Shown here piece by piece: positions 24,979 through 33,279 of a DNA stretch of 46,650 nucleotides. A program made the translations under genes and the position numbers. Position 1 is the first letter of the stretch. Each line of letters begins with the position of its first letter. This DNA is from an uncultured Acidimicrobiaceae bacterium (GTDB lineage Bacteria; Actinomycetota; Acidimicrobiia; Spongiisociales; UBA5794): contig CAMYKI010000001.1 in the NCBI GenBank assembly GCA_947258985.1, forward strand, positions 1 to 46,650. The letters run 5' to 3'. The notes beneath the pieces were generated by a model, which was not told the origin of the DNA, ran no database searches, and saw only the letters and a program-made list of their open reading frames with translations.

Positions 24979-26310
24979 GTGATCCTACGCCGCCTCAAAG
25001 AGACCGGCTCGATGGTTCGCGATTCGCTCGACCTAGGTCTGGCTCGGACAGCAGCGGCTGTCGTCGTCGTCCGTGTGATCGCAGCGGCGGCGCAGTTCGC
25101 CATGACATTCGTCATCGCCCGAGCCCTAGGTGCAGAGGTATCCGGCTGGTACTACCTGGCGTTCTCGGTTGCATCAATCGGAGCCGTCTTTGCCAGTCTC
25201 GGTGTGGGCAGGGCAACAATGCGGTTCGTCGCGACGGCGGCGGCCGAACGTGACTGGCGCTCAGTCGCGGGTGTTCATCGTCAGGGAGCTCTGGTCACCA
25301 CCGCGGCATCGGCTGCCGTTGCCTGCTTGGTTGTCCTGCTGGCTCCGTTCCTTGCCAACACGGTCTTCGACAAACCGGAGGTGGAGCCGGTCATCCGAAT
25401 CGCCGCGCTGCTGATCCCCGCGCAGACATTGCTGGGGCTCTACTCGTCGATTCTCAAAGCCATCAACCGGCCAATCTCAGCGACGGTGCTGCAAGCTGTC
25501 GGCCCTCCGGTAGCCGTTGCGATCATCCTGCTTGTTACCGGAACCGATAGCGCCACGGTCACGATGACCGTCGTGATCACCAGCACCTACGGCTTCTTGG
25601 CTATCGAGTTCTTCCAGTGGATCAGTGCCGTCGGCAAACCTGCTCGCCAGTGGGGCGAGTTCAATCTATCCAAACTCATCCGCACGGCTTTGCCCTTGAT
25701 GGTGGTGAGCTCGATGGCGCTTGTGATCACGTGGAGCGATGTCTTCCTCATCGGCGTGTTTGGTACCTCCGCGGACGTCGGCATCTATACCCCCGCGGCT
25801 CGTACCGCTCTCCTCATTTCGCTGGGACTCACGGCAATCGCCGCGGTCGCGCAACCAAGGCTTGCGGTGCTGCATAACTCGGGTGACTTCAAGGGTCTCG
25901 AGCAGCTGATGCGAAACACGTCGCTTCTCGGGACGGTCATTGGTCTGCCTGCGCTCATCGTCATCGAGATCGCCGCACCGTGGTTCATGAACCTGTTCGG
26001 CGAGGGATTCGATGCGGGAGCGACCGCTCTACGCATCCTCGCCATCGGGCAATTCCTGAACGTCGCTGTGGGTACAACGGGCTTGCTTCTCTCGATGAGC
26101 GGACACGAACGTTACCTGCAGAGGACGATGGTCGCCGGAGCCCTGGTGAACATCATCCTGAACGTCACGCTCATCCCGATGCTCGGTATCAATGGTGCTG
26201 CCATCGCAACTGCGGTCAGTCTTGGCGGTGTGAATCTGGCCAACCACACCTGGATTCGGAAGACCATGGACATCCAGCCGATATTCCTGCTTCCGCTGCG
26301 TCGCCCATGA
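24979..26310 (+). CDS. Polysaccharide flippase, Wzx/MOP superfamily
   Basis: The protein is 443 residues and almost wholly hydrophobic, with about 12-14 predicted membrane helices (for example VVVVRVIAAAAQFAMTFVIA near 28-47, SAAVACLVVLLAPFLA, VAVAIILLVTG, LVITWSDVFLIGVFG). The 'GLG..AR..AxVVVVRVI...FVIARALGAEVSGWYYL' pattern (split here) is the start typical of oligosaccharide flippases. These proteins move lipid-linked glycan repeat units across the cytoplasmic membrane. The start is the GTG at 24979; an ATG at 25012 (MVRDSL, with AAGAGA upstream) is an alternative. The two glycosyltransferases on the other strand could build its substrate. Confidence 0.9.
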   Translation: MILRRLKETGSMVRDSLDLGLARTAAAVVVVRVIAAAAQFAMTFVIARALGAEVSGWYYLAFSVASIGAVFASLGVGRATMRFVATAAAERDWRSVAGVHRQGALVTTAASAAVACLVVLLAPFLANTVFDKPEVEPVIRIAALLIPAQTLLGLYSSILKAINRPISATVLQAVGPPVAVAIILLVTGTDSATVTMTVVITSTYGFLAIEFFQWISAVGKPARQWGEFNLSKLIRTALPLMVVSSMALVITWSDVFLIGVFGTSADVGIYTPAARTALLISLGLTAIAAVAQPRLAVLHNSGDFKGLEQLMRNTSLLGTVIGLPALIVIEIAAPWFMNLFGEGFDAGATALRILAIGQFLNVAVGTTGLLLSMSGHERYLQRTMVAGALVNIILNVTLIPMLGINGAAIATAVSLGGVNLANHTWIRKTMDIQPIFLLPLRRP

Positions 26311-26353
26311 GCTCCATGCTGGCCCCCGCTGCCGCCCTAGTTATGAAGCCGAC

Positions 26354-27415
26354 ATGAGACTGGACCGCTCCACAACGACCCTGCTGCGCGGTCTCTTACT
26401 CCCGGGTGCTGAGGCTCGTAGCTATCTAACCGAGTGGTGCCGCGAAACTGATCTGCAGTCCGTCGATTCCGCGACACACCAGCTACTACCGCTCTTGTAC
26501 AGGAGGCTTGCCGACCTCGACCTGTCTCCGCCTGAAATGGATCGGCTACGCGGCGTCCACAGGAAGACCTGGTACCGCAACCAGCGCCATCTGGCAGCGC
26601 TGCAGAGGGCGAATGAGGTACTCAGCGCGGCTCATATCGATGTGACTCTCGTCGGAGGTCTCACCTTGGCGCTCGGTGCTTACGACGACCTTGGCTTGCG
26701 AATGCTGGATGCGGCGCAGATCGTGGTTCCGCCTGAGACCATGGATCGTTGTATCGACAAACTCGTTGACTCCGGATTCGTAGTCGAGGGAAACAGGCGA
26801 ACGCCGGGATTCGGATTGCCGACCCGCCTCAGGCACCAAGGCGGAGGCCACATCGATGTCTGCGAATTCGTGTACGGGCCGGGCTGGCCCGACGCACTGG
26901 ATCAACGTCTCTCGGGCCGCACGGCAACCATTGAAGTCGACGAGAAGCCGATCCGAGCCCTCGCGTCGAGCGACACCATGGCGGCAACAGCTGCTTTTGG
27001 CTTGAGCGCACCGCTGGGAACCTATCAGTGTTTCGTTGATCTCGTGTTCCTGTCGAACCAATCGGATCGTGCGGTCGATTGGGCGGATCTGGTCGCGGAC
27101 TACCAGGACACGCTCCTTTCCGTACCCCTTGCCGAGGCGCTGCGGACTATCGGCGAGGAAATCCCGGGTGCCCTGAACCCCGAAGCCGGCAACTGGGTCC
27201 CCGAGGTCCGCCCCACCCGGCGACAGCGCATGCAGTTCTGGTTCCACCGCCGGGGCCGGCGCCTCGCCCGGATGCCGGCGTGGTATTGGAGGGGAACGAG
27301 ACGACCGGGGAGTGCCAAAGGCACCGGTTTCTTTGCATTCGCCAGGAGCGTTTACGACGTGACATCAACCCGCGAGGCATGGGCCAAGTTACGTCGACGA
27401 CTCCGGCGCGGGTAG
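26354..27415 (+). CDS. Degenerate nucleotidyltransferase-like protein (NTP_transf_5 family)
   Basis: The protein has 353 residues and lies 43 nt after the flippase gene. It matches the family of the gene at 27458-28621 in layout: helical N-terminus, VTLVGGLTLAL (98-107) where the partner has ALFLKGLAILHL, and then LRMLDAAQIVV (115-125) where the partner has TRPMQDIDLLV. The two catalytic Asp of the partner are thus Ala and Gln here, while a later Asp is kept (HIDVCEF, D168). It is likely catalytically dead or altered. The C-terminus is basic and Trp/Arg-rich, possibly for nucleic-acid, lipid or protein contact. Function unknown; a regulatory or scaffold partner of the active paralogue is an inference. 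Confidence 0.72.
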   Translation: MRLDRSTTTLLRGLLLPGAEARSYLTEWCRETDLQSVDSATHQLLPLLYRRLADLDLSPPEMDRLRGVHRKTWYRNQRHLAALQRANEVLSAAHIDVTLVGGLTLALGAYDDLGLRMLDAAQIVVPPETMDRCIDKLVDSGFVVEGNRRTPGFGLPTRLRHQGGGHIDVCEFVYGPGWPDALDQRLSGRTATIEVDEKPIRALASSDTMAATAAFGLSAPLGTYQCFVDLVFLSNQSDRAVDWADLVADYQDTLLSVPLAEALRTIGEEIPGALNPEAGNWVPEVRPTRRQRMQFWFHRRGRRLARMPAWYWRGTRRPGSAKGTGFFAFARSVYDVTSTREAWAKLRRRLRRG

Positions 27416-27457
27416 GAGAGCGACCAAGGCGCCCAATGGAACCCGGGCTTGCCAGCG

Positions 27458-28621
27458 CTACAACCGCCCTCGAACAGCGTCGATTCGATCAACAATCTTG
27501 ATCTGCACCGTCGAGAAGAGCGAGCCGTGCGGGACCCAGCGCCACCGCAGGTATCGCACGTATCCCCACGGCGTCGGCGTCTCTCCAATGCTCGACGCGA
27601 CGCGACGGTAGAGGTACCAGCGGTCCGGGATGCCACCCAGGGGCGACTTGGGTCCAATATGGCGAAGACACCAGGCCTCACGACGCTCGGGACCCCGCGG
27701 TGCCGGTGCCGGCGTCAGAGCAGAATCTGGCACTGCAACGCCGAGACCTACCGATAGCAAGCACAGACCCTCGCGGACTGCCACCCCGCGTTGATTTGCG
27801 TCGGCAAGCGACAGCAGCCGCTCCCAATCGATAGCGTCGCCTTGTGACTGAATAACGAACGCGGCGTCAGGGATCCAATGCAGTGAGGGATCCTTGTCCC
27901 AGGCCAGCCCGTGGCTCATGGTGTGGTAAAGCTGATACGTAGGTCCCAGGACCTTGATCGAACGTCCTGGCAATGGGGCTGTGTGACTCGAATGCCACGG
28001 ATCTGTATCGGGCTTATCCGCAAAGGAACCCGGCGCCAGCCTCCAATGGAGATCGAGTTCTTCCCCGGAACCATTCGAGAGTGCAGCCGCATGAGCGTAC
28101 CGAAGGTTCAACGGATCAGCTGCAAAGTCGTGCGTGCGAGCTTCGTCCGAGTTGTCGGACGTCGTCGACCATCCAAGCTCGGAGAGCACGGTCATCGCGG
28201 TGGCAAAGTCGGAACGACGGACAAGCAGGTCGATGTCCTGCATTGGGCGTGTGGTTGCCGCGGGGTACAGGTGAAGGATGGCGAGACCCTTGAGAAACAG
28301 CGCCTCGACGCCGACTTCCTCGAGAGCATGGTCAACCTCAACCGCTCGAAACATCCGCATCTGGTTGGACCCCCACACCCGGCGCGCCGTTGCCGCCAGC
28401 GCCTCGATGTCCGGCCAATCAACGCCGGCCTGCCGCAGCCGGTAATGGAACAGAGCGGCCAGCCTTGGCTGCTTGGCGACAATATCCAGCGCAGACGGGT
28501 ACGTTGCTCGCACCCGATCCCACACAGGATCAGCTGCGACCCGCGGTGCGATCGCGGCTCGCAACAGGTCGAGGTCCGAAGCTGTGGGCCACATACCCCC
28601 GCTTGGAGACGTGCTCACCAT
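27458..28621 (-). CDS. Nucleotidyltransferase family protein (NTP_transf_5)
   Basis: The protein has 387 residues from the ATG at 28621, with GGAG 7-8 nt upstream. It carries the intact nucleotidyltransferase signature: FLKGLAILHLYPAATTRPMQ (109-128) with K111-G112, then D129-I-D131-LLV, and D190 in ELDLHWRL as the third metal ligand. The family adds a nucleotidyl group to an unknown acceptor; relatives appear in lasso-peptide loci and in exopolysaccharide loci alongside HprK-like kinases and PqqD-like proteins, as here. It follows the glycosyltransferase at 28656 with 34 nt between. The convergent gene at 26354-27415 encodes a degenerate paralogue. Confidence 0.85.
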   Translation of the reverse strand: MVSTSPSGGMWPTASDLDLLRAAIAPRVAADPVWDRVRATYPSALDIVAKQPRLAALFHYRLRQAGVDWPDIEALAATARRVWGSNQMRMFRAVEVDHALEEVGVEALFLKGLAILHLYPAATTRPMQDIDLLVRRSDFATAMTVLSELGWSTTSDNSDEARTHDFAADPLNLRYAHAAALSNGSGEELDLHWRLAPGSFADKPDTDPWHSSHTAPLPGRSIKVLGPTYQLYHTMSHGLAWDKDPSLHWIPDAAFVIQSQGDAIDWERLLSLADANQRGVAVREGLCLLSVGLGVAVPDSALTPAPAPRGPERREAWCLRHIGPKSPLGGIPDRWYLYRRVASSIGETPTPWGYVRYLRWRWVPHGSLFSTVQIKIVDRIDAVRGRL

Positions 28622-28655
28622 GCGGCGACTCCATACCGGCGCGAGTGCCCGACGC

Positions 28656-29360
28656 TCACTCTTCGCGTCCTTCGGCTGGGGGGCGTGCGGCCTTACGCCG
28701 CCGCTCCAACGAAGCCTTGACCGCCATGGCAAGATCGCTGCGGCGAGTCGATTCGCGCGACCAGTTGTTGTTCCCGTGGAGACGCCGCTCAACCAGGACC
28801 TCTTCCACGAGTTCTGAATTCAGGCCCAGATCTACCCACCGTGCGGAGAAATCGACCCCGACGGCAAGCTGTAGATCTGTCGTGAATCCCCCAATTCGAT
28901 CGAAGGCTGCACGGCGCATGGTCCCGTAGTGGAGCAGCCCTGGAATGACATCGTGGGCCGCACGCACCCGGGTCCGGTCCTCCTCGGAGACCTCAGGGCT
29001 GATGAACTCGCGCACCAGGGATCGAACGCCATCGAGTTGAGGATCGGCCTCGAGCAGGGCGACTTCACGCGCCACCTTGGTTGGGTACAGCCGATCGTCG
29101 GCGTCGAGGAATGACACATAGTCGCCTTTCGACATGCGCGCCCCGAGGTTACGCGCCGATCCGTTTCCACCCCGATCCTGTGAGACGTACCGGATGGCGT
29201 CGCCGAAGCCCTCAGCAACTGCGCCGCTTCCGTCCGATGAGCCGTCGTTTACGACGATCACTTCCTTATCGGGAAAGGACTGATCGAGTGCGCTCTGTAT
29301 CGCCTCGGCGAGGTACAGCTCGTAGTTATATACCGGGATGATGATGCTTGCGAGGCTCAT
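28656..29360 (-). CDS. Family 2 glycosyltransferase
   Basis: The protein is 234 residues, the usual length of a minimal GT2 (GT-A fold). It begins with SIIIPVYNYELYLAEAIQSA and continues with VIVVNDGSSDGS (nucleotide-sugar site) and YVSFLDADD, the DxD-type motif with metal ligands. 'RNLGARMSKGDY' and GGF near the middle complete the pattern. There is no membrane segment, so it acts on the cytoplasmic face on a lipid-linked or soluble acceptor. Its start ATGA overlaps the stop of the next gene upstream (29357-29360), so both glycosyltransferases are translated together. Confidence 0.92.
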   Translation of the reverse strand: MSLASIIIPVYNYELYLAEAIQSALDQSFPDKEVIVVNDGSSDGSGAVAEGFGDAIRYVSQDRGGNGSARNLGARMSKGDYVSFLDADDRLYPTKVAREVALLEADPQLDGVRSLVREFISPEVSEEDRTRVRAAHDVIPGLLHYGTMRRAAFDRIGGFTTDLQLAVGVDFSARWVDLGLNSELVEEVLVERRLHGNNNWSRESTRRSDLAMAVKASLERRRKAARPPAEGREE

Positions 29361-30061
29361 GTGGTCTCCGTATCGTCATCCTGCCGACTCCGCTGTCGTT
29401 CCAAACGCTTCTTGAGACTGAGGAACATCCCCGCCTGCATTTCCTCCTGCTGGTGGCTGAGATTGTCCGAGTGAACCCGTTTGTGGATGACTTCGGTCGG
29501 CACAACCGATACCGCAAAGGGGCGCTCCCTGAGCCGGGTGAACAACTCGAACCATTCGCCGACCCTGACCGATTCGTCAAATCCTCCAACCTCTCTCAGG
29601 GTTGCCGTCCGAAAGAGCGCGGACGGGAAGGGCACTACTGAGTTGTGACCTACCGGGGCATTCAGCCACGCCGGTGTTTGCGTGCCCGGTTCCAGCTTGG
29701 TGTTGGCGTACCCGAAGACACACTCCAGCTGATCGTCTGCAGCCAGGTGCTCGTATTGGGCCCGCAGCCCGTCTTTGGTCATTTGGTCATCGGCGTCAAC
29801 AAAGGTCACAAACTCCGCTTCTACCAGGCTGAGGCCGTGGTTGCGGGCGGCGGAAGGACCACCCTGGTCCTGGTAGCGAACGGTCACATCGCCGTAGGAC
29901 GACGCGATCGCAAAACTCTCGTCGGTCGAGCCATCATCGATAACGATCACCTGGATGGGCCGGTACGACTGGGAAAGGGCGCTGTCTATTGACTCGCCGA
30001 GGAATTTCGCACCGTTGTACACCGGTATCACGATCGCGATCATTGGGTGGTCTACTGACAT
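29357..30061 (-). CDS. Family 2 glycosyltransferase
   Basis: The protein is 234 residues, the same length as its downstream neighbour but only distantly alike. GT2 motifs are IAIVIPVYNGAKFLGESIDS, VIVIDDGSTDES, and FVTFVDADDQM (DxD). It is predicted to be cytoplasmic. Its ATG (30061) lies 10 nt inside the end of the HprK-like gene, and its stop overlaps the next glycosyltransferase's start by 4 nt, so kinase and both transferases form one tightly coupled unit. Sugar and acceptor are unknown. Confidence 0.92.
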   Translation of the reverse strand: MSVDHPMIAIVIPVYNGAKFLGESIDSALSQSYRPIQVIVIDDGSTDESFAIASSYGDVTVRYQDQGGPSAARNHGLSLVEAEFVTFVDADDQMTKDGLRAQYEHLAADDQLECVFGYANTKLEPGTQTPAWLNAPVGHNSVVPFPSALFRTATLREVGGFDESVRVGEWFELFTRLRERPFAVSVVPTEVIHKRVHSDNLSHQQEEMQAGMFLSLKKRLERQRSRQDDDTETT

Positions 30062-31146
30062 TGATTGATCAAGTTTTTGATAACGGGCGGGATGGTCCAG
30101 AGATCGGACCCCAGCTGTAACGCAGCAGCAGGCAACTGTCGCACGAGATCACCCATCGCGGCGAATTCATGCTCCCTCGATCCGGGCATTTGGATGATTG
30201 TGCTTGGGGCAAGAGCGAGAAAGGCCCGACCGCCGGATAGGGTCGTGGCGGTCGTAGCTGAGTTTCCGCTGATGCGCGGCACGATCACCATTTTCAGAGG
30301 AAGTGACTCGACAGCCGCTCCCGGCGTCTGATCCACGAACGCAACCGCCTTCTCCTGATGCTTCTCGCCAAGGTGCTCCGCATTCCAGATAGTTGGCATG
30401 AGGGTCGGGTTGCGGCGAGCCTGCGGTGCCTCCAGCTTGGCGGCGCAAGAGATGCTGTGAACTTGTGGCTCCGGGTCCGTGCTCACCATCACGTAGTCGT
30501 CGCCGAGGTATTGCATACCTGCGGCCAAACACACCAAAGACGTTGTCGACTTCCCGGAACCGGGACTTCCCACCAATAGGGCGGCCCCTTCATCGGTGCC
30601 AACCGCGCCGGCATGCAGCAGTTGCCTTCCGCGGCTGCGCGCCCAGCGGTGGATGATTGCCTTGAACGGTGCGGCGACATCCCAATAGCGAATCTCATCG
30701 GCTGCCTCGACCCAATGCCACGCGCGATTAGCGCCCGACTCTACGGCGCTGACAGCACCGAAAGCAGGGCGCCACAGCACCCAACCGTCGATGGAGTCGG
30801 CGACCAGCGCTGGTGATCCCCAGAACACAAGGCCTTCGTCCCCTCGCTCCGTGGCGACTCCCTCGGTCAGGGACCGATCAAGTGGGGGGAGCGGCGGAGC
30901 AATACCTGAGGTGGCTCGATCCCAACAGTTGATGGTGAGGTCGGGTTTGTCCGAGGGTTCGGTCGCGAGGTGGGCCAGTGCCCTGGTCAGCGGCTCGATG
31001 AGCGACTCACCCACGATGCGAAGGTGCATCGACGCGTTCGCGATGCGAAAGAACCGATCGTGAATCTCGTGACCTGCCGCTGCCGAATCAAAGACCTCGG
31101 CAACCGTCTCGACCGAGGGCAGCGATGCCATCACTTCGTTCGCCAT
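30052..31146 (-). CDS. HprK-like kinase (HPr kinase-related ATPase)
   Basis: The product has 364 residues. The C-terminal half has the HPr-kinase-like P-loop: LLHAGAVG strand, then LVGSPGSGKST (191-201; G198-K199-S200), and LGDDYVM (214-220), where the Asp pair corresponds to the catalytic loop after the Walker A. The N-terminal 130 residues carry WRPAFG-type sequence without the HPr kinase N-domain. Such stand-alone HprK relatives do not regulate carbon catabolism. In some lasso-peptide loci an enzyme of this group phosphorylates a Ser of the precursor peptide, and similar ones sit in exopolysaccharide loci. Start ATG 31146 is preceded by AGGGGGCG about 7 nt away and by a TGATG junction with a tiny ORF. 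Confidence 0.88.
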   Translation of the reverse strand: MANEVMASLPSVETVAEVFDSAAAGHEIHDRFFRIANASMHLRIVGESLIEPLTRALAHLATEPSDKPDLTINCWDRATSGIAPPLPPLDRSLTEGVATERGDEGLVFWGSPALVADSIDGWVLWRPAFGAVSAVESGANRAWHWVEAADEIRYWDVAAPFKAIIHRWARSRGRQLLHAGAVGTDEGAALLVGSPGSGKSTTSLVCLAAGMQYLGDDYVMVSTDPEPQVHSISCAAKLEAPQARRNPTLMPTIWNAEHLGEKHQEKAVAFVDQTPGAAVESLPLKMVIVPRISGNSATTATTLSGGRAFLALAPSTIIQMPGSREHEFAAMGDLVRQLPAAALQLGSDLWTIPPVIKNLINQCQ

Positions 31147-31217
31147 CAGCTACGCCCCCTTCGCGATGCGAACGGGATCATATCGATGAGAGCGTCTGGA
31201 AGCCATGCACGGTTCAT
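31146..31217 (-). CDS. Possible 23-residue peptide coupled to the HprK-like gene
   Basis: A 24-codon frame starts with ATG 31217 (MNRAWLPDALIDMI) and its TGA overlaps the kinase ATG as TGATG. The peptide ends in ...SRRGRS, with a C-terminal serine. AGAAGGG lies directly before the ATG, with almost no spacer, which is poor for translation. It may be chance; I list it because a kinase/PqqD locus without any visible peptide substrate calls for a candidate. Confidence 0.2.
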   Translation of the reverse strand: MNRAWLPDALIDMIPFASRRGRS

Positions 31218-31248
31218 CCCTTCTGTTGCAGCCGAAGTCGAACGGAAG

Positions 31249-32202
31249 TCATTGGTACCGCTTCGGCCGGCGTTCCCGAACTGCGGTGGGCAGGACGGTA
31301 GCGGAGATGCGATGGGCTCCTGCCTTCACATAACCATGCGCTCGCTGTGCGATCGTCAGATCTCTCCATGAATTTGTGGGAGACCAGCCCAGCAGTTCTT
31401 TGGCGCGTTTGTTGCTGATCGATGACCGCTGCCCCGTGAGTGCGGCCGCTAGGTCCCCAATCGGGGGGTACAGGCGAGGCAGCAACTCAGCCAACGGTTC
31501 GCTCACACGGGAGTCATCAGCAGCCAGGAAGACGACCTGGTAGCTGTCGGTGTCAGCTTCAACTGCAAGACGGGCTGCTCTGGCATGGTCGTACACGTCG
31601 ACATATGCAAGGTGGGAGTACGTTGGGTCCTTGATGCCCTGAGTGCGCCACAACATCGCCATGGTCGCAGGGAGCGCCGTGTACACCGACCTCAGCGTTA
31701 TCGCTTTGAGTCCCGCGATGCCGTGTGATGACTCCGCTATCGCCTCTCCTTCGATCTTGGATCGACCGTATGCGTCGTCGGCGCGAAGCGGATGGTCCTC
31801 GTCGATCGGCAGATAGTCTGGGATGAAGGTGTTCCCCGGCTTTGTCCAGCCGAGTGCCCACACGCTGCTCCAGTTGACGAGCTTCCGTACGCCACACTGC
31901 TGAGCGGCCTCGAAGACGTTCACGGTTCCTTGGATGTTTGCCCCCAGTACCTCCTTTGAGGACTCCGTTGTCGCCTGGAGGGCGGATAGATGAAGAACAG
32001 CGTCGGCGCCGTCGAACGCCGCGCAGAGCTGGTCCATGTTGCTGTGGTCACCGACAACCTGGGCCACCCCGCGCGGAATTCGGCGTTGCTCTCGATCGAA
32101 TACGGTGACTTGGTGTTGCGTGCGGCCGGGAATGGACCGCACGAGCTCGGATACGACATACCGGCCTATGCGTCCGTTTCCTCCGGTCACCAGAATCTTC
32201 AT
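31249..32202 (-). CDS. NAD-dependent epimerase/dehydratase (extended SDR)
   Basis: The protein has 317 residues. The cofactor loop is MKILVTGGNGRIGRYV (GxxGxxG), followed by FDRE, an acid that binds the ribose of NAD. The catalytic pair is Y-G-R-S-K (in ADDAYGRSKIEGEA), with a Ser in VNWSSV. This is the classic extended SDR of sugar-nucleotide epimerases, dehydratases and reductases. It probably makes the sugar donor used by the neighbouring glycosyltransferases; the exact sugar is not readable. The gap to the PqqD-like gene is 43 nt and to the kinase gene 102 nt, so it is probably in the same transcript. No strong ribosome binding site is seen. Confidence 0.88.
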   Translation of the reverse strand: MKILVTGGNGRIGRYVVSELVRSIPGRTQHQVTVFDREQRRIPRGVAQVVGDHSNMDQLCAAFDGADAVLHLSALQATTESSKEVLGANIQGTVNVFEAAQQCGVRKLVNWSSVWALGWTKPGNTFIPDYLPIDEDHPLRADDAYGRSKIEGEAIAESSHGIAGLKAITLRSVYTALPATMAMLWRTQGIKDPTYSHLAYVDVYDHARAARLAVEADTDSYQVVFLAADDSRVSEPLAELLPRLYPPIGDLAAALTGQRSSISNKRAKELLGWSPTNSWRDLTIAQRAHGYVKAGAHRISATVLPTAVRERRPKRYQ

Positions 32203-32245
32203 TGTGTATTGGCCATACGAGTTTCAGCAGACCTCGCCGGGGTGG

Positions 32246-32752
32246 CTAACTCGCGTCCTGGGCGTTGTCGGCAGGTCGATGCGGCCAGCCCATCGAGTCA
32301 ACCTCGTGCACCGGGTCCAATAGGATCAGTTCCGCCATGTCGGTGTGCTTCTCCAGATAGGGAGCGAAGCTGCCGTTGCCGCTGACCGTTGCGGTCGTAC
32401 CCGGTTGCGGCGCTTCATCCCCAGCCTTCACGACCAATTCCTCGGATTTGAGCTCATTGAGGAATGACTCGAGGGTCACCCCGATGGAACCTGAATCGTC
32501 GTTGTAGCTCACCGCAAGACTGGGAACCATCTCGTCCGGCGACTGCCCGGCTGCAATCAGGGCCCAGACATCGGCGGCGCCGCCCTGAAGACTGAAGTAT
32601 GTACCGGTAGCCAGGTCAATGACGATGACTTCACCGTCAATGGTCTCGTGCACGACCCTCGGTACGTTGATCTGTAGCTGCCCACCCACTGTGCTCCCTT
32701 TGTCCGCTCCGATCCGTTGGTCGAAGGCCCGCCGAATTCGTGCGGATACCAT
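32246..32752 (-). CDS. PqqD-like peptide-binding protein with an unusual tail
   Basis: The protein has 168 residues from the ATG at 32752; an ATG at 32800 would add 16, and neither has a convincing ribosome binding site. Residues about 28-108 follow the PqqD/RRE fold: INVPRVVHETIDGEVIVIDL (28-47), TGTYFSL, 'AADVWALIAAGQSPDE' and a C-terminal helix LESFLNELKSEELVV. PqqD-like domains bind leader peptides and present them to modifying enzymes. The protein continues for 57 residues with 'HTDMAELILLDPVHEVDSMG' and WPHRP, a motif-like acidic tail ending in Gly-Trp-Pro that is not part of a plain PqqD. I infer that the tail itself may be the modified or bound segment. It is the first gene of the operon in transcription order. 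Confidence 0.75.
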   Translation of the reverse strand: MVSARIRRAFDQRIGADKGSTVGGQLQINVPRVVHETIDGEVIVIDLATGTYFSLQGGAADVWALIAAGQSPDEMVPSLAVSYNDDSGSIGVTLESFLNELKSEELVVKAGDEAPQPGTTATVSGNGSFAPYLEKHTDMAELILLDPVHEVDSMGWPHRPADNAQDAS

Positions 32753-32901
32753 ACCGCCGTCGTACCCAGTCTGGGCCCTGATAGCCTCCCGATAGCCCAT
32801 TCCAGTTATGTCGGTCTGGTCGGCGACGAGACTGCAGCAGACTCATGTCCCTTGGCTGGTCCCCGTTTGGCCTGAGATGGTTGAAGTCGGGCCATCAATC
32901 C

Positions 32902-33270
32902 TCAGACAGCCGCATAGACCTGCCAGTCGTCGGGTACGCCTTTGAGCGCGTGTTCCCCCCGATACTCGAACTCGATGCCGGACCCGGCAACGAGGTCTTT
33001 GACGGTTCGAGACACGAGCACCTCGTTCGACCCTGCGAGACCGGCGATCCGGGCCCCGATGTGTACTGCGATACCGGCAATGTCGTCGCCTATCCGCTCG
33101 ATTTCGCCTGTGTGCAGTCCGACTCTCACCTCCAGGCCAAGCGCTTCGAGCTGGCTGCCGATTTCCTGGGCGCATTGGATAGCTCTGGCCGGACCGTCGA
33201 AGGTTGCCAGGAATCCGTCGCCGGCCGTATTCACCTCCACGCCTCGGAAACGGTCTAGCTGGGTGCGCAA
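32902..33270 (-). pseudogene. 5'-truncated class III adenylate/guanylate cyclase domain
   Basis: The 122 codons read 'VNTAGDGFLATFDGPARAIQ', a typical class III cyclase catalytic core, then LEVRVGLHTGEIE and 'VHIGARIAGLAGSNEVLVS', ending at the end of the domain (DDWQVYAAV). The missing part is the N-terminal half with the first metal Asp. The frame meets a stop at 33280-33282, right at the 3' end of the SLH-repeat gene, so the fragment has no promoter or complete fold. It is a remnant of a larger regulator gene whose 5' portion was lost, most likely through a deletion joining it to the neighbour. Confidence 0.75.
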
Positions 33271-33279
33271 GACTGAGCC

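Noticed and set aside
32637..32846. 69-codon frame as a peptide precursor for the PqqD/HprK locus
   Set aside because: It overlaps the PqqD-like gene in another frame, is Arg-rich and has no leader-like feature; the overlapping frame has a recognisable fold.
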